Shown here: positions 9,883-19,958 of the stretch, piece by piece
Position numbering within the stretch: position 1 is the first letter of the stretch
Layout: each line of letters starts with the position of its first letter
DNA from: Rugosibacter aromaticivorans
Lineage (GTDB): Bacteria; Pseudomonadota; Gammaproteobacteria; Burkholderiales; Rhodocyclaceae
DNA length: 64,000 nucleotides
Reading direction: 5' to 3'
Assembly: GCF_000934545.1 (NCBI RefSeq)
Contig: NZ_CP010554.1
Location: 1,364,001-1,428,000 of the forward strand
Made by a program: the position numbers and the translations under genes
Notes under the pieces: generated by a model
The model's input: only the letters and a program-made list of their open reading frames with translations
The model's database searches: none
What the model was told of the DNA's origin: nothing

Positions 9883-10719
9883 TTAGCAAGTGCGTCGATC
9901 AATTTTTAAGGATTGAAGTAGGGTCGCGCCAATTTCTTCTATGGATTTGGTGGTTGACTCAAGCCACTCAATCCCTTCGCGGCGCATTAGTTTTTGCGCT
10001 TGATCAATTTCCCAGCGGCAGTTTTCGATGGAGGCGTAGGTACTATCGGGGCGACGTTCCTGGCGGATGGCAGCGAGTCGATCAGGGTTGATGGTCAAAC
10101 CAAACAATTTGTGCCGATGCTTACTGAGCCCGTCGGGGAGCTTGTTGCGTTCAAAGTCTTCGGGAATCAAGGGGTAGTTAGCCGCTTTGATACCGAATTG
10201 GATCGCCAGATACAGGCTGGTTGGCGTTTTGCCACTGCGCGAGACGCCTACGAGTATTACGTCTGATTTATCCAGTTCGGCGCTGGATACACCGTCATCA
10301 TGAGCCAGCGTGAAATTGATCGCATCCATACGCGCCACATATTCTGATGAATTCACGAGGCTATGGCTACGACCAATCGTGTGGCTGGATTTAATGCCAA
10401 GCTCTGCTTCCAGTGGCGAGATAAATGCGCCGAAAAAGTCGAGAATCAGCGCATTGGCCTGACGCAGAACGGTGGCGGCCCCAGGGTTCACCAGCGTAGA
10501 GATCACAATAGGACGGTTACCGTCCTTGGTTCCTGCCGCGTTAATTTGGGCCACACAATCAGCCGCCTTGGCATCGGAATCAATAAACGGCATGCGCACT
10601 TGGGCCGGCTGGATGCCTTCAAACTGGGATAGCAGACTGTGCCCCAGGGTTTCGGCAGTAATGCCCGTACCATCGGAGATAAAAAATACCGTATGCCGGG
10701 TGGGAGCGGGAGGGGTCAT
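9883..10719 (-). CDS. ppsR: PEP synthase regulatory protein (bifunctional kinase/pyrophosphorylase)
   Basis: A 278-residue DUF299 protein of the PpsR/YdiA family. It inactivates and reactivates PEP synthase by ADP-dependent phosphorylation and phosphate-dependent dephosphorylation. The N-terminus [19 protein letters not shown] and the P-loop [15 protein letters not shown] are diagnostic. The ATG at 10719 was preferred over an upstream ATG at 10824, because conservation begins at [13 protein letters not shown] and the longer form would run into the ppsA coding region. It is divergent from its target gene ppsA across an 82 bp shared promoter region. Confidence 0.94.
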   Translation of the reverse strand: MTPPAPTRHTVFFISDGTGITAETLGHSLLSQFEGIQPAQVRMPFIDSDAKAADCVAQINAAGTKDGNRPIVISTLVNPGAATVLRQANALILDFFGAFISPLEAELGIKSSHTIGRSHSLVNSSEYVARMDAINFTLAHDDGVSSAELDKSDVILVGVSRSGKTPTSLYLAIQFGIKAANYPLIPEDFERNKLPDGLSKHRHKLFGLTINPDRLAAIRQERRPDSTYASIENCRWEIDQAQKLMRREGIEWLESTTKSIEEIGATLLQSLKIDRRTC

Positions 10720-10801
10720 GAATAATCTCTCAATAAGGTAGAAGGCATGTAAATGGCTATAAAATGGCGGTTTTCCCTCCATGTTAACAGAAGGAACTTG
10801 T

Positions 10802-13198
10802 ATGTCTTCATCTACACCTTTCACGCATCGCTACGCCATTGGCTTTGAGCATTTACGCATGGCCGATGTGGGGGATGTTGGCGGTAAAAATGCGTCACTG
10901 GGTGAGATGATCAGCCAGTTGGCCGCGTCACAAGTGCGCGTGCCGGGCGGCTTTGCAACCACGGCGCTGGCGTATCGCGAGTTTCTTGCTCATCAGGAAC
11001 TAGCCGATCGCATCAATGCCGCGCTGGATGCGCTGGATGTTGATGATGTTGAGCAACTCGCAAAAGTCGGTGCGCAGATTCGTCAATGGGTGGTGGATAC
11101 ACCGTTTCCGCCCAGGCTGGAAGACGAAATCAGGCAGGAATACGAAGCGCTGATCGCCGTCAGCGGCGCCGAAGCGACTTTTGCCGTGCGCTCATCGGCG
11201 ACTGCCGAAGACCTGCCCGATGCCTCATTTGCCGGACAGCAGGAAAGCTTTCTGAATATCCATGGCTTTGACAATATTCTGCATGCCATCAAAGAAGTAT
11301 TCGCGTCACTCTACAACGACCGCGCTATTGCCTATCGCGTGCATAAAGGTTTTGCGCATTCCGAGGTGGCCCTGTCAGCGGGTGTGCAGCGCATGGTGCG
11401 TTCAGACACCGGGGCTTCAGGCGTGATGTTTACGCTGGATACGGAATCCGGTTTTGATAAAGTCGTGTTTATCACTTCAAGTTACGGTTTGGGCGAAACC
11501 GTGGTGCAAGGGGCGGTGAATCCGGATGAGTTTTATGTTCACAAAGCCACGCTGGCGCAGGGTAAGCCTTCCATCATTCGGCGCAACATGGGCAGCAAGC
11601 TGATCAAGATGATCTTTACCGACTCGCGACAGGCCGGGCGCAGTACGGAAACGATAGACGTGCCAGAAAACGAGCGGAATGTTTTCTCTCTAACAGACGC
11701 AGATATTCTTGAGCTGGCGCGTTACGCCATGATCATTGAAAAGCACTACCAGCGGCCGATGGATATCGAATGGGGCAAGGATGGTCAGGATGGCAAGCTG
11801 TATATCCTGCAAGCACGACCAGAGACGGTGAAATCGCAGAATGGCCATGCCACGGTGATTGAAAAATACAAGCTCAAGCAGCATGGCAAGGTATTAACGA
11901 GTGGTCGGGCCATCGGGCAAAAAATTGGTTCCGGGGTGGTGCGTGTCGTTAAAGATCCGACCGAGATGCACCTCGTGCAGCCGGGTGATGTGTTGGTGGC
12001 GGATATGACGGACCCCAACTGGGAGCCGGTCATGAAGCGTGCTTCAGCGATTGTGACTAATCGCGGCGGGCGTACTTGCCATGCGGCGATTATTGCGCGC
12101 GAACTGGGAATTCCGGCAATTGTGGGTTGCGGCAATGCCACCACCTCGTTAACCGAGGGTGAGAACGTGACCATATCGTGTGCCGAGGGTGATACTGGCT
12201 ACGTGTATCGCGATGCGCTTGAGTTTGAAATAACGCGGCAGGATGCAGGTAATTTACCCAAGCTGCCCGTGAAAATCATGATGAACGTGGGCAACCCGGA
12301 ACTCGCCTTTGAGTTTGCGCAGATCCCGAATGCCGGTGTGGGTCTGGCCCGGCTTGAGTTTGTCATTAATAACATGATCGGCATTCATCCCAAGGCGATT
12401 CTCGAGATTGATCAGGCACCGGCCAGCCTGCGGGAAGAAATCCTGCGTCGTTCGCGCGGTTATGTTTCCCCTGAGACATTCTTTGTCGAGAAGTTGACTG
12501 AAGGCGTGGCGACCATTGCGGCGGCGTTTTATCCGCAGCCGGTGATTGTTCGATTGTCGGATTTCAAGTCAAACGAATATCGCAAACTGCTCGGCGGCGA
12601 GATTTACGAGCCGGAAGAAGAAAATCCCATGCTGGGGTTCCGTGGTGCTTCACGCTACATCGCACCGTCTTTCCGCGCCTGTTTTGAGCTCGAATGCCGT
12701 GCCATGAAGCGTGTGCGCAATGACATGGGGCTCACCAATGTGCAGATCATGGTGCCCTTCGTGCGTACGGTGGATGAAGCCCGCACGGTGGTCGAATTGC
12801 TGGCGGCGCATGGTCTGCGTCGTGGAGAAAATGAGCTGAAGCTGATCATGATGTGCGAAATCCCTTCCAATGCGTTGCTGGCCGAGCAGTTTCTTGAGCA
12901 CTTCGATGGTTATTCCATCGGCTCGAATGATCTGACCCAACTGACGCTGGGCCTGGATCGTGATTCCGGCCTGGTGGCGCATTCGTTTGACGAGCGCGAT
13001 CCGGCAGTGAAGCAGTTGCTGTCCATGACCATTGCCACGTGTAATCGTTTGGGCAAGTATGTTGGCATTTGTGGTCAAGGTCCGTCGGATCACGCTGACT
13101 TTGCCGAGTGGCTCATGGATGAAGGCATCCAGACCATCTCGTTGAATCCGGATACCGTGATTGATACTTCGATGCGACTCGCCAGCCACAAAAAATAA
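10802..13198 (+). CDS. ppsA: Phosphoenolpyruvate synthase (pyruvate, water dikinase)
   Basis: It converts pyruvate, ATP and water to PEP, AMP and phosphate, needed for growth on substrates entering as acetyl- or pyruvyl-units, such as aromatic meta-cleavage products. The 798-residue protein shows the ATP-grasp N-terminus ([12 protein letters not shown]). The swivelling phospho-His domain contains [20 protein letters not shown], and the C-terminal PEP-binding barrel contains [19 protein letters not shown]. The ATG at 10802 follows AGAAGGAAC; an in-frame ATG at 10781 lacks one. It is regulated by the adjacent divergent PpsR. Confidence 0.96.
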   Translation: MSSSTPFTHRYAIGFEHLRMADVGDVGGKNASLGEMISQLAASQVRVPGGFATTALAYREFLAHQELADRINAALDALDVDDVEQLAKVGAQIRQWVVDTPFPPRLEDEIRQEYEALIAVSGAEATFAVRSSATAEDLPDASFAGQQESFLNIHGFDNILHAIKEVFASLYNDRAIAYRVHKGFAHSEVALSAGVQRMVRSDTGASGVMFTLDTESGFDKVVFITSSYGLGETVVQGAVNPDEFYVHKATLAQGKPSIIRRNMGSKLIKMIFTDSRQAGRSTETIDVPENERNVFSLTDADILELARYAMIIEKHYQRPMDIEWGKDGQDGKLYILQARPETVKSQNGHATVIEKYKLKQHGKVLTSGRAIGQKIGSGVVRVVKDPTEMHLVQPGDVLVADMTDPNWEPVMKRASAIVTNRGGRTCHAAIIARELGIPAIVGCGNATTSLTEGENVTISCAEGDTGYVYRDALEFEITRQDAGNLPKLPVKIMMNVGNPELAFEFAQIPNAGVGLARLEFVINNMIGIHPKAILEIDQAPASLREEILRRSRGYVSPETFFVEKLTEGVATIAAAFYPQPVIVRLSDFKSNEYRKLLGGEIYEPEEENPMLGFRGASRYIAPSFRACFELECRAMKRVRNDMGLTNVQIMVPFVRTVDEARTVVELLAAHGLRRGENELKLIMMCEIPSNALLAEQFLEHFDGYSIGSNDLTQLTLGLDRDSGLVAHSFDERDPAVKQLLSMTIATCNRLGKYVGICGQGPSDHADFAEWLMDEGIQTISLNPDTVIDTSMRLASHKK

Positions 13199-13201
13199 AC
13201 C

Positions 13202-13651
13202 ATGCAAATTCTCTGGTGGCACTGGATGGTATTAGGTATGGGGCTGGCTCTGGCTGAGCTGGCCTTGTTCAGTTTTTTTATCATCTGGTTTGCCGTGGGC
13301 GCGCTGCTCGTGGGCGTGGCTTTATTGGCGCTTCCGGGCTTGAGCTTCACTGCGCAGATATTGCTATGGACAGCTGCATCGATAGTGATGACGGTGTTGT
13401 GGTTCAAGTTTTTTCGCCATGTGAACAAAACGCGTTCGGGCCAAGCGGATGAGGCATTAGGTGAGATTGGGGTGCTCGTGAGCGCAATTGAACCTGTGGG
13501 CTCCGCATCAGGACGCGGTGAAGTGCGCTTCCAAAAGCCCATCATGGGGGCAGAGCGTTGGGCTTGCCTGGCCGATGAACCCATTGCTGCTGGCACGCGA
13601 GTCAAAGTGCTGGCAGTGGATGGCCAGTTTTTAAAAGTGGGTAAAACTTGA
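13202..13651 (+). CDS. NfeD-family membrane protein
   Basis: A 149-residue protein with two to three N-terminal transmembrane segments (about 5-70) and a C-terminal OB-fold-like domain (about 85-149, ending VKVLAVDGQFLKVGKT). This is the short NfeD form, which pairs with stomatin/SPFH proteins. It begins 3 bp after ppsA and is followed 10 bp later by an SPFH gene, the usual NfeD-SPFH pair. The molecular role is not well defined; membrane microdomain organisation is proposed for the family. Confidence 0.88.
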   Translation: MQILWWHWMVLGMGLALAELALFSFFIIWFAVGALLVGVALLALPGLSFTAQILLWTAASIVMTVLWFKFFRHVNKTRSGQADEALGEIGVLVSAIEPVGSASGRGEVRFQKPIMGAERWACLADEPIAAGTRVKVLAVDGQFLKVGKT

Positions 13652-13661
13652 GGAGCGCATG

Positions 13662-14519
13662 ATGGGTGAACTTGGATTTTTTGTAATTGCACTCTTTGTC
13701 TTCGCCGCAGTGACCGTGGCCAAGGGCGTGCGCATTGTGGCACAAGGCGAGGAATGGGTTGTCGAGCGGCTGGGCAAATACCACACGACATTGCTGCCCG
13801 GCCTGAATGTCATCATTCCTTATCTGGATCAGGTGCGTTACAAGCTGGTGACCAAAGACATTATTCTGGATGTGCAAGAGCAGGAAGTCATCACCCGTGA
13901 CAATGCCGTGATTCTGACCAATGCGATTGCGTTCATCAAGATTACCGACCCGGTCAAGGCGGTATATGGCGTCACGGATTTTTCCGAGGCGATTCGCAAC
14001 ATGATCATGACCACGCTGCGGTCGATCATTGGTGAAATGAATCTGGATGAAGCATTGTCCAACCGCGATGCAATCAAGGCGCGTTTGCGCGAGAGCATTG
14101 CCGACGAAGCCATTGATTGGGGGTTGACCGTCAAATCGGTCGAGATACAAGACATCAAGCCGTCTGAATCGATGCAGCGCGCGATGGAAGCGCAAGCTTC
14201 TGCCGAGCGGGAACGCAAAGCCACAGTGACTCGCGCCGAAGGCACAAAGCAATCGACCATTCTCAACGCGGAAGCCCAGTTACAAGCGGCGCGACTACAA
14301 GCCGAAGCACAAGTCACCCTGGCTACCGCCAGCGCCGAAGCGATCAAGCGCGTCGCGGTAGCGCTGGGGAGTGACGATGCACCCGTGCGCTATTTACTGG
14401 GCGAAAAATATATCCAGACCTTGGGCAGCCTGGCCACGTCGGAAAACGCCAAAACGGTTGTGCTGCCCGCTGATTTGCAAGACGCCTTGCGCGGCATGTT
14501 TGGCCGTCCGCGCGTTTAA
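13662..14519 (+). CDS. SPFH/stomatin-family membrane protease-subunit-like protein (QmcA-like)
   Basis: A 285-residue stomatin homologue with one N-terminal membrane helix (GELGFFVIALFVFAAVTVA). It is followed by an SPFH domain (about 25-190: GEEWVVERLGKYHTTLLPGL, VITRDNAVILTNAIAFIKI) and an Ala/Glu-rich coiled coil (about 190-250). The ATG at 13662 gives better spacing to AGGAG at 13651-13655 than the ATG at 13659. It is paired with nfeD; such oligomers scaffold inner-membrane domains and modulate proteases. It resembles QmcA/YbbK more than HflK/C. Confidence 0.88.
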   Translation: MGELGFFVIALFVFAAVTVAKGVRIVAQGEEWVVERLGKYHTTLLPGLNVIIPYLDQVRYKLVTKDIILDVQEQEVITRDNAVILTNAIAFIKITDPVKAVYGVTDFSEAIRNMIMTTLRSIIGEMNLDEALSNRDAIKARLRESIADEAIDWGLTVKSVEIQDIKPSESMQRAMEAQASAERERKATVTRAEGTKQSTILNAEAQLQAARLQAEAQVTLATASAEAIKRVAVALGSDDAPVRYLLGEKYIQTLGSLATSENAKTVVLPADLQDALRGMFGRPRV

Positions 14520-14529
14520 TCACTAGGCT

Positions 14530-15219
14530 GTGCGCTTTCTGGCCTTCGAGACGGCGACGCGACGCCTATCCGTCGCGCTTTGGCAGGATGGTGAACTCAC
14601 CGAGCGGTTTGCTGATCACCCGAATAGTGGCTCGGCATATCTTTTACCTTGGGTGCATGAACTGCTGGCGCAATCCGGCATAAAGCTCACGCAGCTGGAT
14701 GGCATTGCCTTTGGCGCAGGCCCCGGTGGTTTTACGGGTTTGCGCTTGGCGTGTGGTGTTGCGCAGGGGCTGGCGTTTGGCCTGGATGTGCCAGTGGCGC
14801 CGATCTCCACGCTGGCCGCGTTAGCCTTAGCGTCTGGGGAACATACTGTCTGGGCGTGTCTTGACGCGCGCATGAACGAAGTTTACGCTGCGGCCTATAC
14901 CATTGAGGGAGATCGTGTCCATGAAGTGATGGCGCCTCACTGTGCCGCACCTGCCGTATTGCCAGCGCCGACTTTTCAAAACGCCTGGGGTGTGGGCGAT
15001 GGTTTTAAAATCTATGGCGAACTATTGGCCACCAGAAAGCCTGACTTGACCGGCGTTCGCCCCGATATTTTCCCTTCAGCGGTTGCCGTGGCGCGTTTGG
15101 CTGCCAGCGTGTTGGCCAACGGAAGCGGCGTGGCAGCAGCCCAGGCGCAGCCTTTGTATGTACGTGACAAAGTCGCATTCACCACGGCTGAACGTTTGGC
15201 GCGGGGCGGATTGAAATGA
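14530..15219 (+). CDS. tsaB: tRNA t6A37 biosynthesis protein TsaB
   Basis: TsaB is the non-catalytic partner of TsaD in making threonylcarbamoyl-adenosine at tRNA position 37. The 229-residue ASKHA-fold protein shows LAFETATRRLSVAL and FGAGPGGFTGLRLACGVAQG near the N-terminus. The start is GTG at 14530, 10 bp after the SPFH gene. It is followed by rimI, a very common pairing. A degenerate copy of the dispersed repeat (14954-14976) lies in the codons for AVLPAPTFQ. Confidence 0.92.
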   Translation: MRFLAFETATRRLSVALWQDGELTERFADHPNSGSAYLLPWVHELLAQSGIKLTQLDGIAFGAGPGGFTGLRLACGVAQGLAFGLDVPVAPISTLAALALASGEHTVWACLDARMNEVYAAAYTIEGDRVHEVMAPHCAAPAVLPAPTFQNAWGVGDGFKIYGELLATRKPDLTGVRPDIFPSAVAVARLAASVLANGSGVAAAQAQPLYVRDKVAFTTAERLARGGLK

Positions 15220-15248
15220 GTTTGCACCGGATTTGCAATTAGCGCGCA

Positions 15249-15695
15249 ATGAATCTTCATTATGCCGCGATGACGCTAGCGGATATTGATCAAGTGGTCG
15301 CCGCTGAACGGCAACTCCATCCTTCTCCATGGACGCGCGGCAATTTTGCGGATGCGCTGGCAGCCGGATACGATGCTCAGCTGGCGCTGCATGCCGATGG
15401 GCAGTTGATGGGCTACGGCGTGGTAATGTTGGCGGTGGATGAAGCGGAATTGCTCAATTTGAGCGTGTTAACCTGTTTTCAGCGGCAGGGGGTCGGAACC
15501 ACTCTGTGCCATCATCTCATGACGCGCGCAAAAGCACGGCGGGCAGTCCGCATGATGTTGGAAGTCCGCGCGGGTAACATCGCCGGGCAGGCGTTATACG
15601 GGCACTTGGGTTTTTCTGAGATCGGCCGGCGGCGAGGATATTACGCTGCCGGACAACAACGCGAAGATGCGATCGTCATGGCAATAAATTTATGA
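15249..15695 (+). CDS. rimI: Ribosomal protein S18-alanine N-acetyltransferase RimI
   Basis: A 148-residue GNAT acetyltransferase. The acetyl-CoA loop is visible as LSVLTCFQRQGVGTTLCHHL, followed by LEVRAGNIAGQALYGHLGFS, which is characteristic of RimI. It acetylates the N-terminus of S18 after Met removal. It sits 29 bp after tsaB and 20 bp before a uracil-DNA glycosylase gene, an arrangement seen in many proteobacteria. Confidence 0.9.
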   Translation: MNLHYAAMTLADIDQVVAAERQLHPSPWTRGNFADALAAGYDAQLALHADGQLMGYGVVMLAVDEAELLNLSVLTCFQRQGVGTTLCHHLMTRAKARRAVRMMLEVRAGNIAGQALYGHLGFSEIGRRRGYYAAGQQREDAIVMAINL

Positions 15696-15715
15696 TTTAG
15701 GTGAGTGATGAATAT

Positions 15716-16441
15716 ATGAAACCTAGTCGAGATCAGATACTGCGCGAAATGGGGCTGGGGCCGGTGTGGAAACTTCGCAAGGCGCCACAGGTGGTGTCCG
15801 GGCTATCTGAGCCCGAGACAGCAGCCACCATCCCTGCGGTAGTCGATAACGCGCCATTGTCGATCAAAAACCTCGACTGGGAATCCTTGGCGGCTACGGT
15901 TTCGGCGTGTCGCCAGTGCCGACTTTGTGAGGCGCGCAAACAAGCCGTTTTAGGCGTAGGTGACAGCCAAGCTGACTGGCTTTTTGTCGGTGAAGGACCA
16001 GGCGCGGAAGAAGATGAGCGCGGCGAGCCTTTTGTAGGTCAGGCAGGCCAGTTGCTTGACAATATGTTGGCCTCGATTGATCTGCAGCGCGGGCGGGATG
16101 TTTATATCGCGAATGCCGTTAAATGTCGCCCGCCGAAAAATCGAACACCTGATCACGACGAAATTGCAGCCTGTCGGCCTTATCTTGCACAACAGATTGC
16201 CTTGATCCAGCCAAAACTCATTGTAGCCATGGGCCGACCCGCCGCGCAGGCGCTGCTGCAGGCCGAAGTAAAAATCAGCGCTGCCCGTGGAAAGTTGCAT
16301 GACTATGAGCGTGAGCGCATTCCAGTGATCGTCACCTACCACCCGGCCTATCTGTTGCGCAATCTTCTCGACAAAGCCAAGGCATGGGAAGATCTTTGCT
16401 TTATGCGCAGTACGATGCGCCAATTAAAAGCACACCCATAA
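15716..16441 (+). CDS. Uracil-DNA glycosylase, family 4 (iron-sulfur type)
   Basis: A DNA repair enzyme that removes uracil from DNA. The 241-residue protein has the GEGPGAEEDERGEPFVGQAG catalytic block and two cysteine groups consistent with a 4Fe-4S cluster (CRQCRLC near residue 65, and CRP residues further on). The C-terminal motif is VTYHPAYLLRN. The N-terminus SRDQILREMGLGPVWKLR is typical of betaproteobacterial members. The ATG at 15716 is preferred; GTG at 15701 would add five residues. Confidence 0.88.
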   Translation: MKPSRDQILREMGLGPVWKLRKAPQVVSGLSEPETAATIPAVVDNAPLSIKNLDWESLAATVSACRQCRLCEARKQAVLGVGDSQADWLFVGEGPGAEEDERGEPFVGQAGQLLDNMLASIDLQRGRDVYIANAVKCRPPKNRTPDHDEIAACRPYLAQQIALIQPKLIVAMGRPAAQALLQAEVKISAARGKLHDYERERIPVIVTYHPAYLLRNLLDKAKAWEDLCFMRSTMRQLKAHP

Positions 16442-16502
16442 TATTTAGTGCCATATACCGATCTGTCCATCATCGGGAACAGGTTTTGCTCTACTTCTTC
16501 TT

Positions 16503-17924
16503 ATGCCTATTCATTATCCGAAATCGTTCTTCAAACTGCTTTCAGTCGGCTTTTTACTGGCAGTATTGCCTTTGATTGTTGGTTTGCTGATCAATACGGT
16601 CGCGATACAGCGACTCTCGACGCAAAGTCAGCGTGCCATTTATGACGCCGCCCGCGTGACGCATGCGGCACGGGAGTTAAGCGAGACGGCTAATTCGTTG
16701 GAACGCGTCGCGCAACAAAGTGTCATCTTGAAAGATCCGATTTTATGGGAGAGCTATCTTACTTTGCATCACCGGTTTGTTAGTGTAAGTGCACAGCTGG
16801 GCGAGCTGCCACTTGAATCGTCCATGCGTCTGGAATTAACTGGCTTGCAGCAAGAAGAGCAGCAACTGAGTGCCTATTTGGTAAAAATTGGCATCGATGC
16901 AGCGGGAGCGCCTGAGGCGGCTATCCGCTATGCGGACATCGCTGATACAACGCGGCAACTATTAACGCGTTCGAGCAAGGTGATTGATAAAGAGGCGGAG
17001 TCTTTGCGAGTGTTGGCCGAGCAAACCGAGACGCAAGTTAAAAGGCAGCTTTTCCTGTTACTCCCTTTGTCGATATTCATCGTCGCCGGGTTTACATATC
17101 TTCTCGCCAAGCCGATTGCCCAGCTTGAACAGGGTATTCGCGATCTGGGCGAACGTCGTCTTGATGCCAGAATTGAAGTGAATGGCCCTGATGACCTAAA
17201 GCAGCTTGGCGATCGGCTGGATTGGTTGCGTTTACGTTTGGTACAGCTAGAAGAACAAAAAAGCCGTTTTTTGCGCCAGATTTCACATGAGCTAAAAACG
17301 CCTTTAACCGCTTTGCGGGAAGGGTCGGATTTATTAGCCGAGGAAATTGCCGGGCCGCTGACGGAAAAACAACGCGAAATTGTCTGCATCTTGCGTCAGC
17401 ATAGCCTCGACTTGCAACGCCTGATTGAAGACCTGTTGCGTCATGGCGAGTCAGAATTTCAGCAAACACCGCTTAAATTACAGCCTGTAAAGCCAGGCGA
17501 AGTCATTACGAAGGTGATCGACAAGCAGCGCTTGGCCATGACCTCACGTCATATCAATTTGGATATGAAAGTCGATGATTTTGTTTTGCGCACAGACCCT
17601 GAACGGTTGCGTATCGTATTTGATAACCTGCTCTCTAATGCCATTAAGTACTCGCCCTCAAGTGGCACGATTACAGTGTCAGCAACAAAAAATAATGGTT
17701 ATGCTTTGCTATCAGTGATTGATGAGGGCCCGGGCGTAGCCAATGAAGATTTAGACAACTTGTTTGACCCGTTTTATCGTGGGCAGGCCGTGGCTGCTGG
17801 TGTTGTCAAGGGGTCTGGTTTGGGTTTATCAATTACCAAAGAACATGTGCTGACCCTGGGAGGCGAAATCAATGTCGGCAGAGGACAGGGCCACTTTACG
17901 GTGCAACTCCCCTTGAATTTATGA
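16503..17924 (+). CDS. glrK: Sensor histidine kinase GlrK/QseE-like
   Basis: A 473-residue membrane sensor kinase. TM1 lies at about 12-34, a periplasmic domain at about 35-180, TM2 at about 183-203, and a HAMP linker follows. The HisKA domain has phospho-acceptor His262 in QISHELKTPLTALREG, followed by HATPase with DNLLSNAIKYSP and GSGLGLSI. Position at the head of a kinase-lipoprotein-sigma54 response regulator operon matches enterobacterial glrK-qseG-glrR, which responds to envelope signals. Orthology is inferred from order and domain make-up together. Confidence 0.86.
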   Translation: MPIHYPKSFFKLLSVGFLLAVLPLIVGLLINTVAIQRLSTQSQRAIYDAARVTHAARELSETANSLERVAQQSVILKDPILWESYLTLHHRFVSVSAQLGELPLESSMRLELTGLQQEEQQLSAYLVKIGIDAAGAPEAAIRYADIADTTRQLLTRSSKVIDKEAESLRVLAEQTETQVKRQLFLLLPLSIFIVAGFTYLLAKPIAQLEQGIRDLGERRLDARIEVNGPDDLKQLGDRLDWLRLRLVQLEEQKSRFLRQISHELKTPLTALREGSDLLAEEIAGPLTEKQREIVCILRQHSLDLQRLIEDLLRHGESEFQQTPLKLQPVKPGEVITKVIDKQRLAMTSRHINLDMKVDDFVLRTDPERLRIVFDNLLSNAIKYSPSSGTITVSATKNNGYALLSVIDEGPGVANEDLDNLFDPFYRGQAVAAGVVKGSGLGLSITKEHVLTLGGEINVGRGQGHFTVQLPLNL

Positions 17925-17939
17925 CGATATATAAAAACG

Positions 17940-18458
17940 ATGTGTTCTTTTTATAGACATTCATTCCTGGTCTTTTCGCTTGGCATGCTCGCGGGCTGCG
18001 CAGCGATAAAATCGCCAGAAAGTGTTGTGACGCCCAGCCCGGTTTACTGGAATACGTCAGGTAGTGCGGCTGCATTGCTTACTTATTTTGATCAGCTACG
18101 CTTGCTTTCGCCGACTGAGCTTGCCAAGGAAACTGAGCGCGCGCGCAAGAATTATGCGAAAGACAAATCGGTTTTCTATCAACTTCAATATGCCATTGTC
18201 TTGTCTTTTCCAGGTGGAGACATCCATCATGCGCAGCAACTGCTCGAACCCCTGACCAAAGAAACGGAGCGTCGTGAACGCTCGTTGCATGCCCTGGCGG
18301 CGATGTTGTCCACCGACCTGGCCGAACGCCAGCGGTTAGAGGGAGCATTGCAAACTCAGACCCGTCGCGCTGATGATCTTGAGAGCAAACTCGAAGCGCT
18401 AAAGGAGATCGAGAAAAAAATGATACAGCGTGAGAATGTGATCAAAGAAAAACCATGA
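17940..18458 (+). CDS. QseG-like outer-membrane lipoprotein
   Basis: A 172-residue protein with a lipoprotein signal (FSLGMLAGC; lipobox LAGC, Cys20 as the lipidated residue). The mature part is mostly helical, with a C-terminal coiled coil (TRRADDLESKLEALKEIEKK). It lies between the kinase and response-regulator genes, as qseG does. In enterobacteria QseG links the outer membrane to kinase activity. Sequence conservation in this family is low, so the call rests on position, the lipobox and the coiled coil. The stop overlaps the glrR start by 4 bp. Confidence 0.68.
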   Translation: MCSFYRHSFLVFSLGMLAGCAAIKSPESVVTPSPVYWNTSGSAAALLTYFDQLRLLSPTELAKETERARKNYAKDKSVFYQLQYAIVLSFPGGDIHHAQQLLEPLTKETERRERSLHALAAMLSTDLAERQRLEGALQTQTRRADDLESKLEALKEIEKKMIQRENVIKEKP

Positions 18459-19810
18459 GTCCGGCACAGCCACAGACCCAATCACAGATTTTATTGGTCG
18501 ATGACGACCCGGATTTGCTCCGCCTGCTGGCCATCCGACTTGAGGCCGCAGGTTACGGCGTTATCACGACTGATAAGGCGGAACACGCGCTGGCCATGAT
18601 TGCCGTTGAAAGGCCGCATCTGGTTATTACCGATCTGCGCATGCCGGGTATGGATGGTTCAGCATTGTTTGAGGCCATCAGAGTGACGCATCCGGCGTTA
18701 CCGGTCATCATACTCACGGCCCATGGCACCATTCCGGATGCGATTGCAGCGACGAATCGTGGCGTGTTCGGCTATCTGACCAAACCCTATGATGCCAAAG
18801 AGCTGATTGATCAGATAGAGCGGGCATTGCGATTTTCTGTCAATAGCCCCACTGACGCGCTTGGCGAACAAACATGGCGGGCGAATATTGTTACCCAAAG
18901 CCCAGTCATGGAAGGTCTTTTGGCACAAGCCAGATTGGTTGCCGCTAGCGACGCCAGCGTCATGCTATATGGCGAATCCGGTACCGGTAAAGAGCTGTTG
19001 GCCCAGGCAATTCATCTTGCTAGCACACGTTCACAGGCTGCTTTTGTAGCCGTGAATTGTGGTGCAATTCCCGAAAACCTTCTGGAATCTGAGCTTTTTG
19101 GCTACGTTCGCGGGGCATTTACCGGGGCGAATAAAGACTATGCAGGGTTAGTCAGAGAGGCCGATGGCGGCACGCTTTTTCTTGATGAAATTGGCGATAT
19201 GCCGTTGCCATTACAGGTGAAATTACTGCGCATGCTTGAGCAGCGTGAAGTGAGGCCGCTAGGTGAAGCTAAGTCGCATCGTATAGATATTCGGGTCATT
19301 AGTGCCACGCATCGCGATCTGGAAGTGGAAATGGCGGAAGGACGTTTTCGTAGTGATTTGTTTTACCGTCTTAAGGTTGTGGCGCTGGCGATTCCATCGC
19401 TGGCCGAACGGCGCGACGATATTCCTCTGCTCGCCAGGTATTTTCTGCACAAGATCTCAGGAAGCTACCGAAAGGAAGTCAACGGATTTGCCCCGGAGGC
19501 GATGGAGCTTTTGGTACGTGCCAGTTGGCCCGGTAACGTGCGTCAACTGCTCAATGTGGTAGAGCAGGCAGTGGCCTTGTCCACCGGACCCATCGTACCA
19601 CTCACACTGGTGCAAAATGCCATTCGGGAACTGGAAGATATTATCCCCTTCGATGAAGCACGGCGTCGCTTCGAGGCCGATTACCTGGCACGGCTGCTCA
19701 AAATGACGGGTGGTAACGTTGCGAGCGCCGCCACTTTGGCGCAGCGAAATCGCACGGATTTTTACAAGCTCCTGCAGCGCCATTCCATGGATCCTTCGTT
19801 GTTCAAGTAA
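18455..19810 (+). CDS. glrR: Sigma-54-dependent response regulator GlrR/QseF-like
   Basis: A 451-residue NtrC-class activator. The receiver domain (1-125) has VDDDPD and phospho-acceptor Asp60 in LVITDLRMPGMDG. The AAA+ domain (about 145-375) contains GESGTGKE (Walker A), RGAFTGA (sigma-54 contact loop) and GGTLFLDEIGDM (Walker B). A Fis-type HTH lies at the C-terminus (GNVASAATLAQRNRTDFYKLL). Immediately downstream are two copies of TGTC-N10-GACA, the sequence bound by enterobacterial GlrR, which strongly supports the orthology and predicts local regulation. Confidence 0.9.
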   Translation: MSPAQPQTQSQILLVDDDPDLLRLLAIRLEAAGYGVITTDKAEHALAMIAVERPHLVITDLRMPGMDGSALFEAIRVTHPALPVIILTAHGTIPDAIAATNRGVFGYLTKPYDAKELIDQIERALRFSVNSPTDALGEQTWRANIVTQSPVMEGLLAQARLVAASDASVMLYGESGTGKELLAQAIHLASTRSQAAFVAVNCGAIPENLLESELFGYVRGAFTGANKDYAGLVREADGGTLFLDEIGDMPLPLQVKLLRMLEQREVRPLGEAKSHRIDIRVISATHRDLEVEMAEGRFRSDLFYRLKVVALAIPSLAERRDDIPLLARYFLHKISGSYRKEVNGFAPEAMELLVRASWPGNVRQLLNVVEQAVALSTGPIVPLTLVQNAIRELEDIIPFDEARRRFEADYLARLLKMTGGNVASAATLAQRNRTDFYKLLQRHSMDPSLFK

Positions 19811-19811
19811 C

Positions 19812-19829
19812 TGTCGCCACAGCGCGACA
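19812..19829 (+). promoter_or_regulatory. Predicted GlrR box 1 (TGTC-N10-GACA)
   Basis: A perfect TGTC-GCCACAGCGC-GACA dyad begins 2 bp after the glrR stop. It matches the enterobacterial GlrR recognition sequence and lies about 147 bp upstream of the -24 element at 19959, a usual distance for a sigma-54 enhancer site. Confidence 0.72.
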
Positions 19830-19876
19830 ATAAAAATCATTCAGTTTCATCGGGTTGTGAAGCCTTTGCAGCGATC

Positions 19877-19894
19877 TGTCGCTTGATGGCGACA
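19877..19894 (+). promoter_or_regulatory. Predicted GlrR box 2 (TGTC-N10-GACA)
   Basis: A second perfect dyad, TGTC-GCTTGATGGC-GACA, lies inside a longer palindrome (GATCTGTCGC...GCGACAGATC). It starts 65 bp after box 1 and ends about 65 bp before the -24 element, so two dimers could bind on the same DNA region. Confidence 0.78.
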
Positions 19895-19927
19895 GATCGC
19901 CATGACGTGGAAATTGTCTGGCTAACA

Positions 19928-19940
19928 TAAGTTATTGAAA
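19928..19940 (-). promoter_or_regulatory. Possible IHF site between GlrR boxes and promoter
   Basis: TAAGTTATTGAAA matches the reverse of the IHF consensus (YAANNNNTTGATW) with one mismatch and is flanked by A/T-rich DNA. Its position between enhancer boxes and the -24/-12 element suits DNA bending. The consensus is loose, so confidence is limited. Confidence 0.45.
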
Positions 19941-19958
19941 TTTATTATAAAAATAATC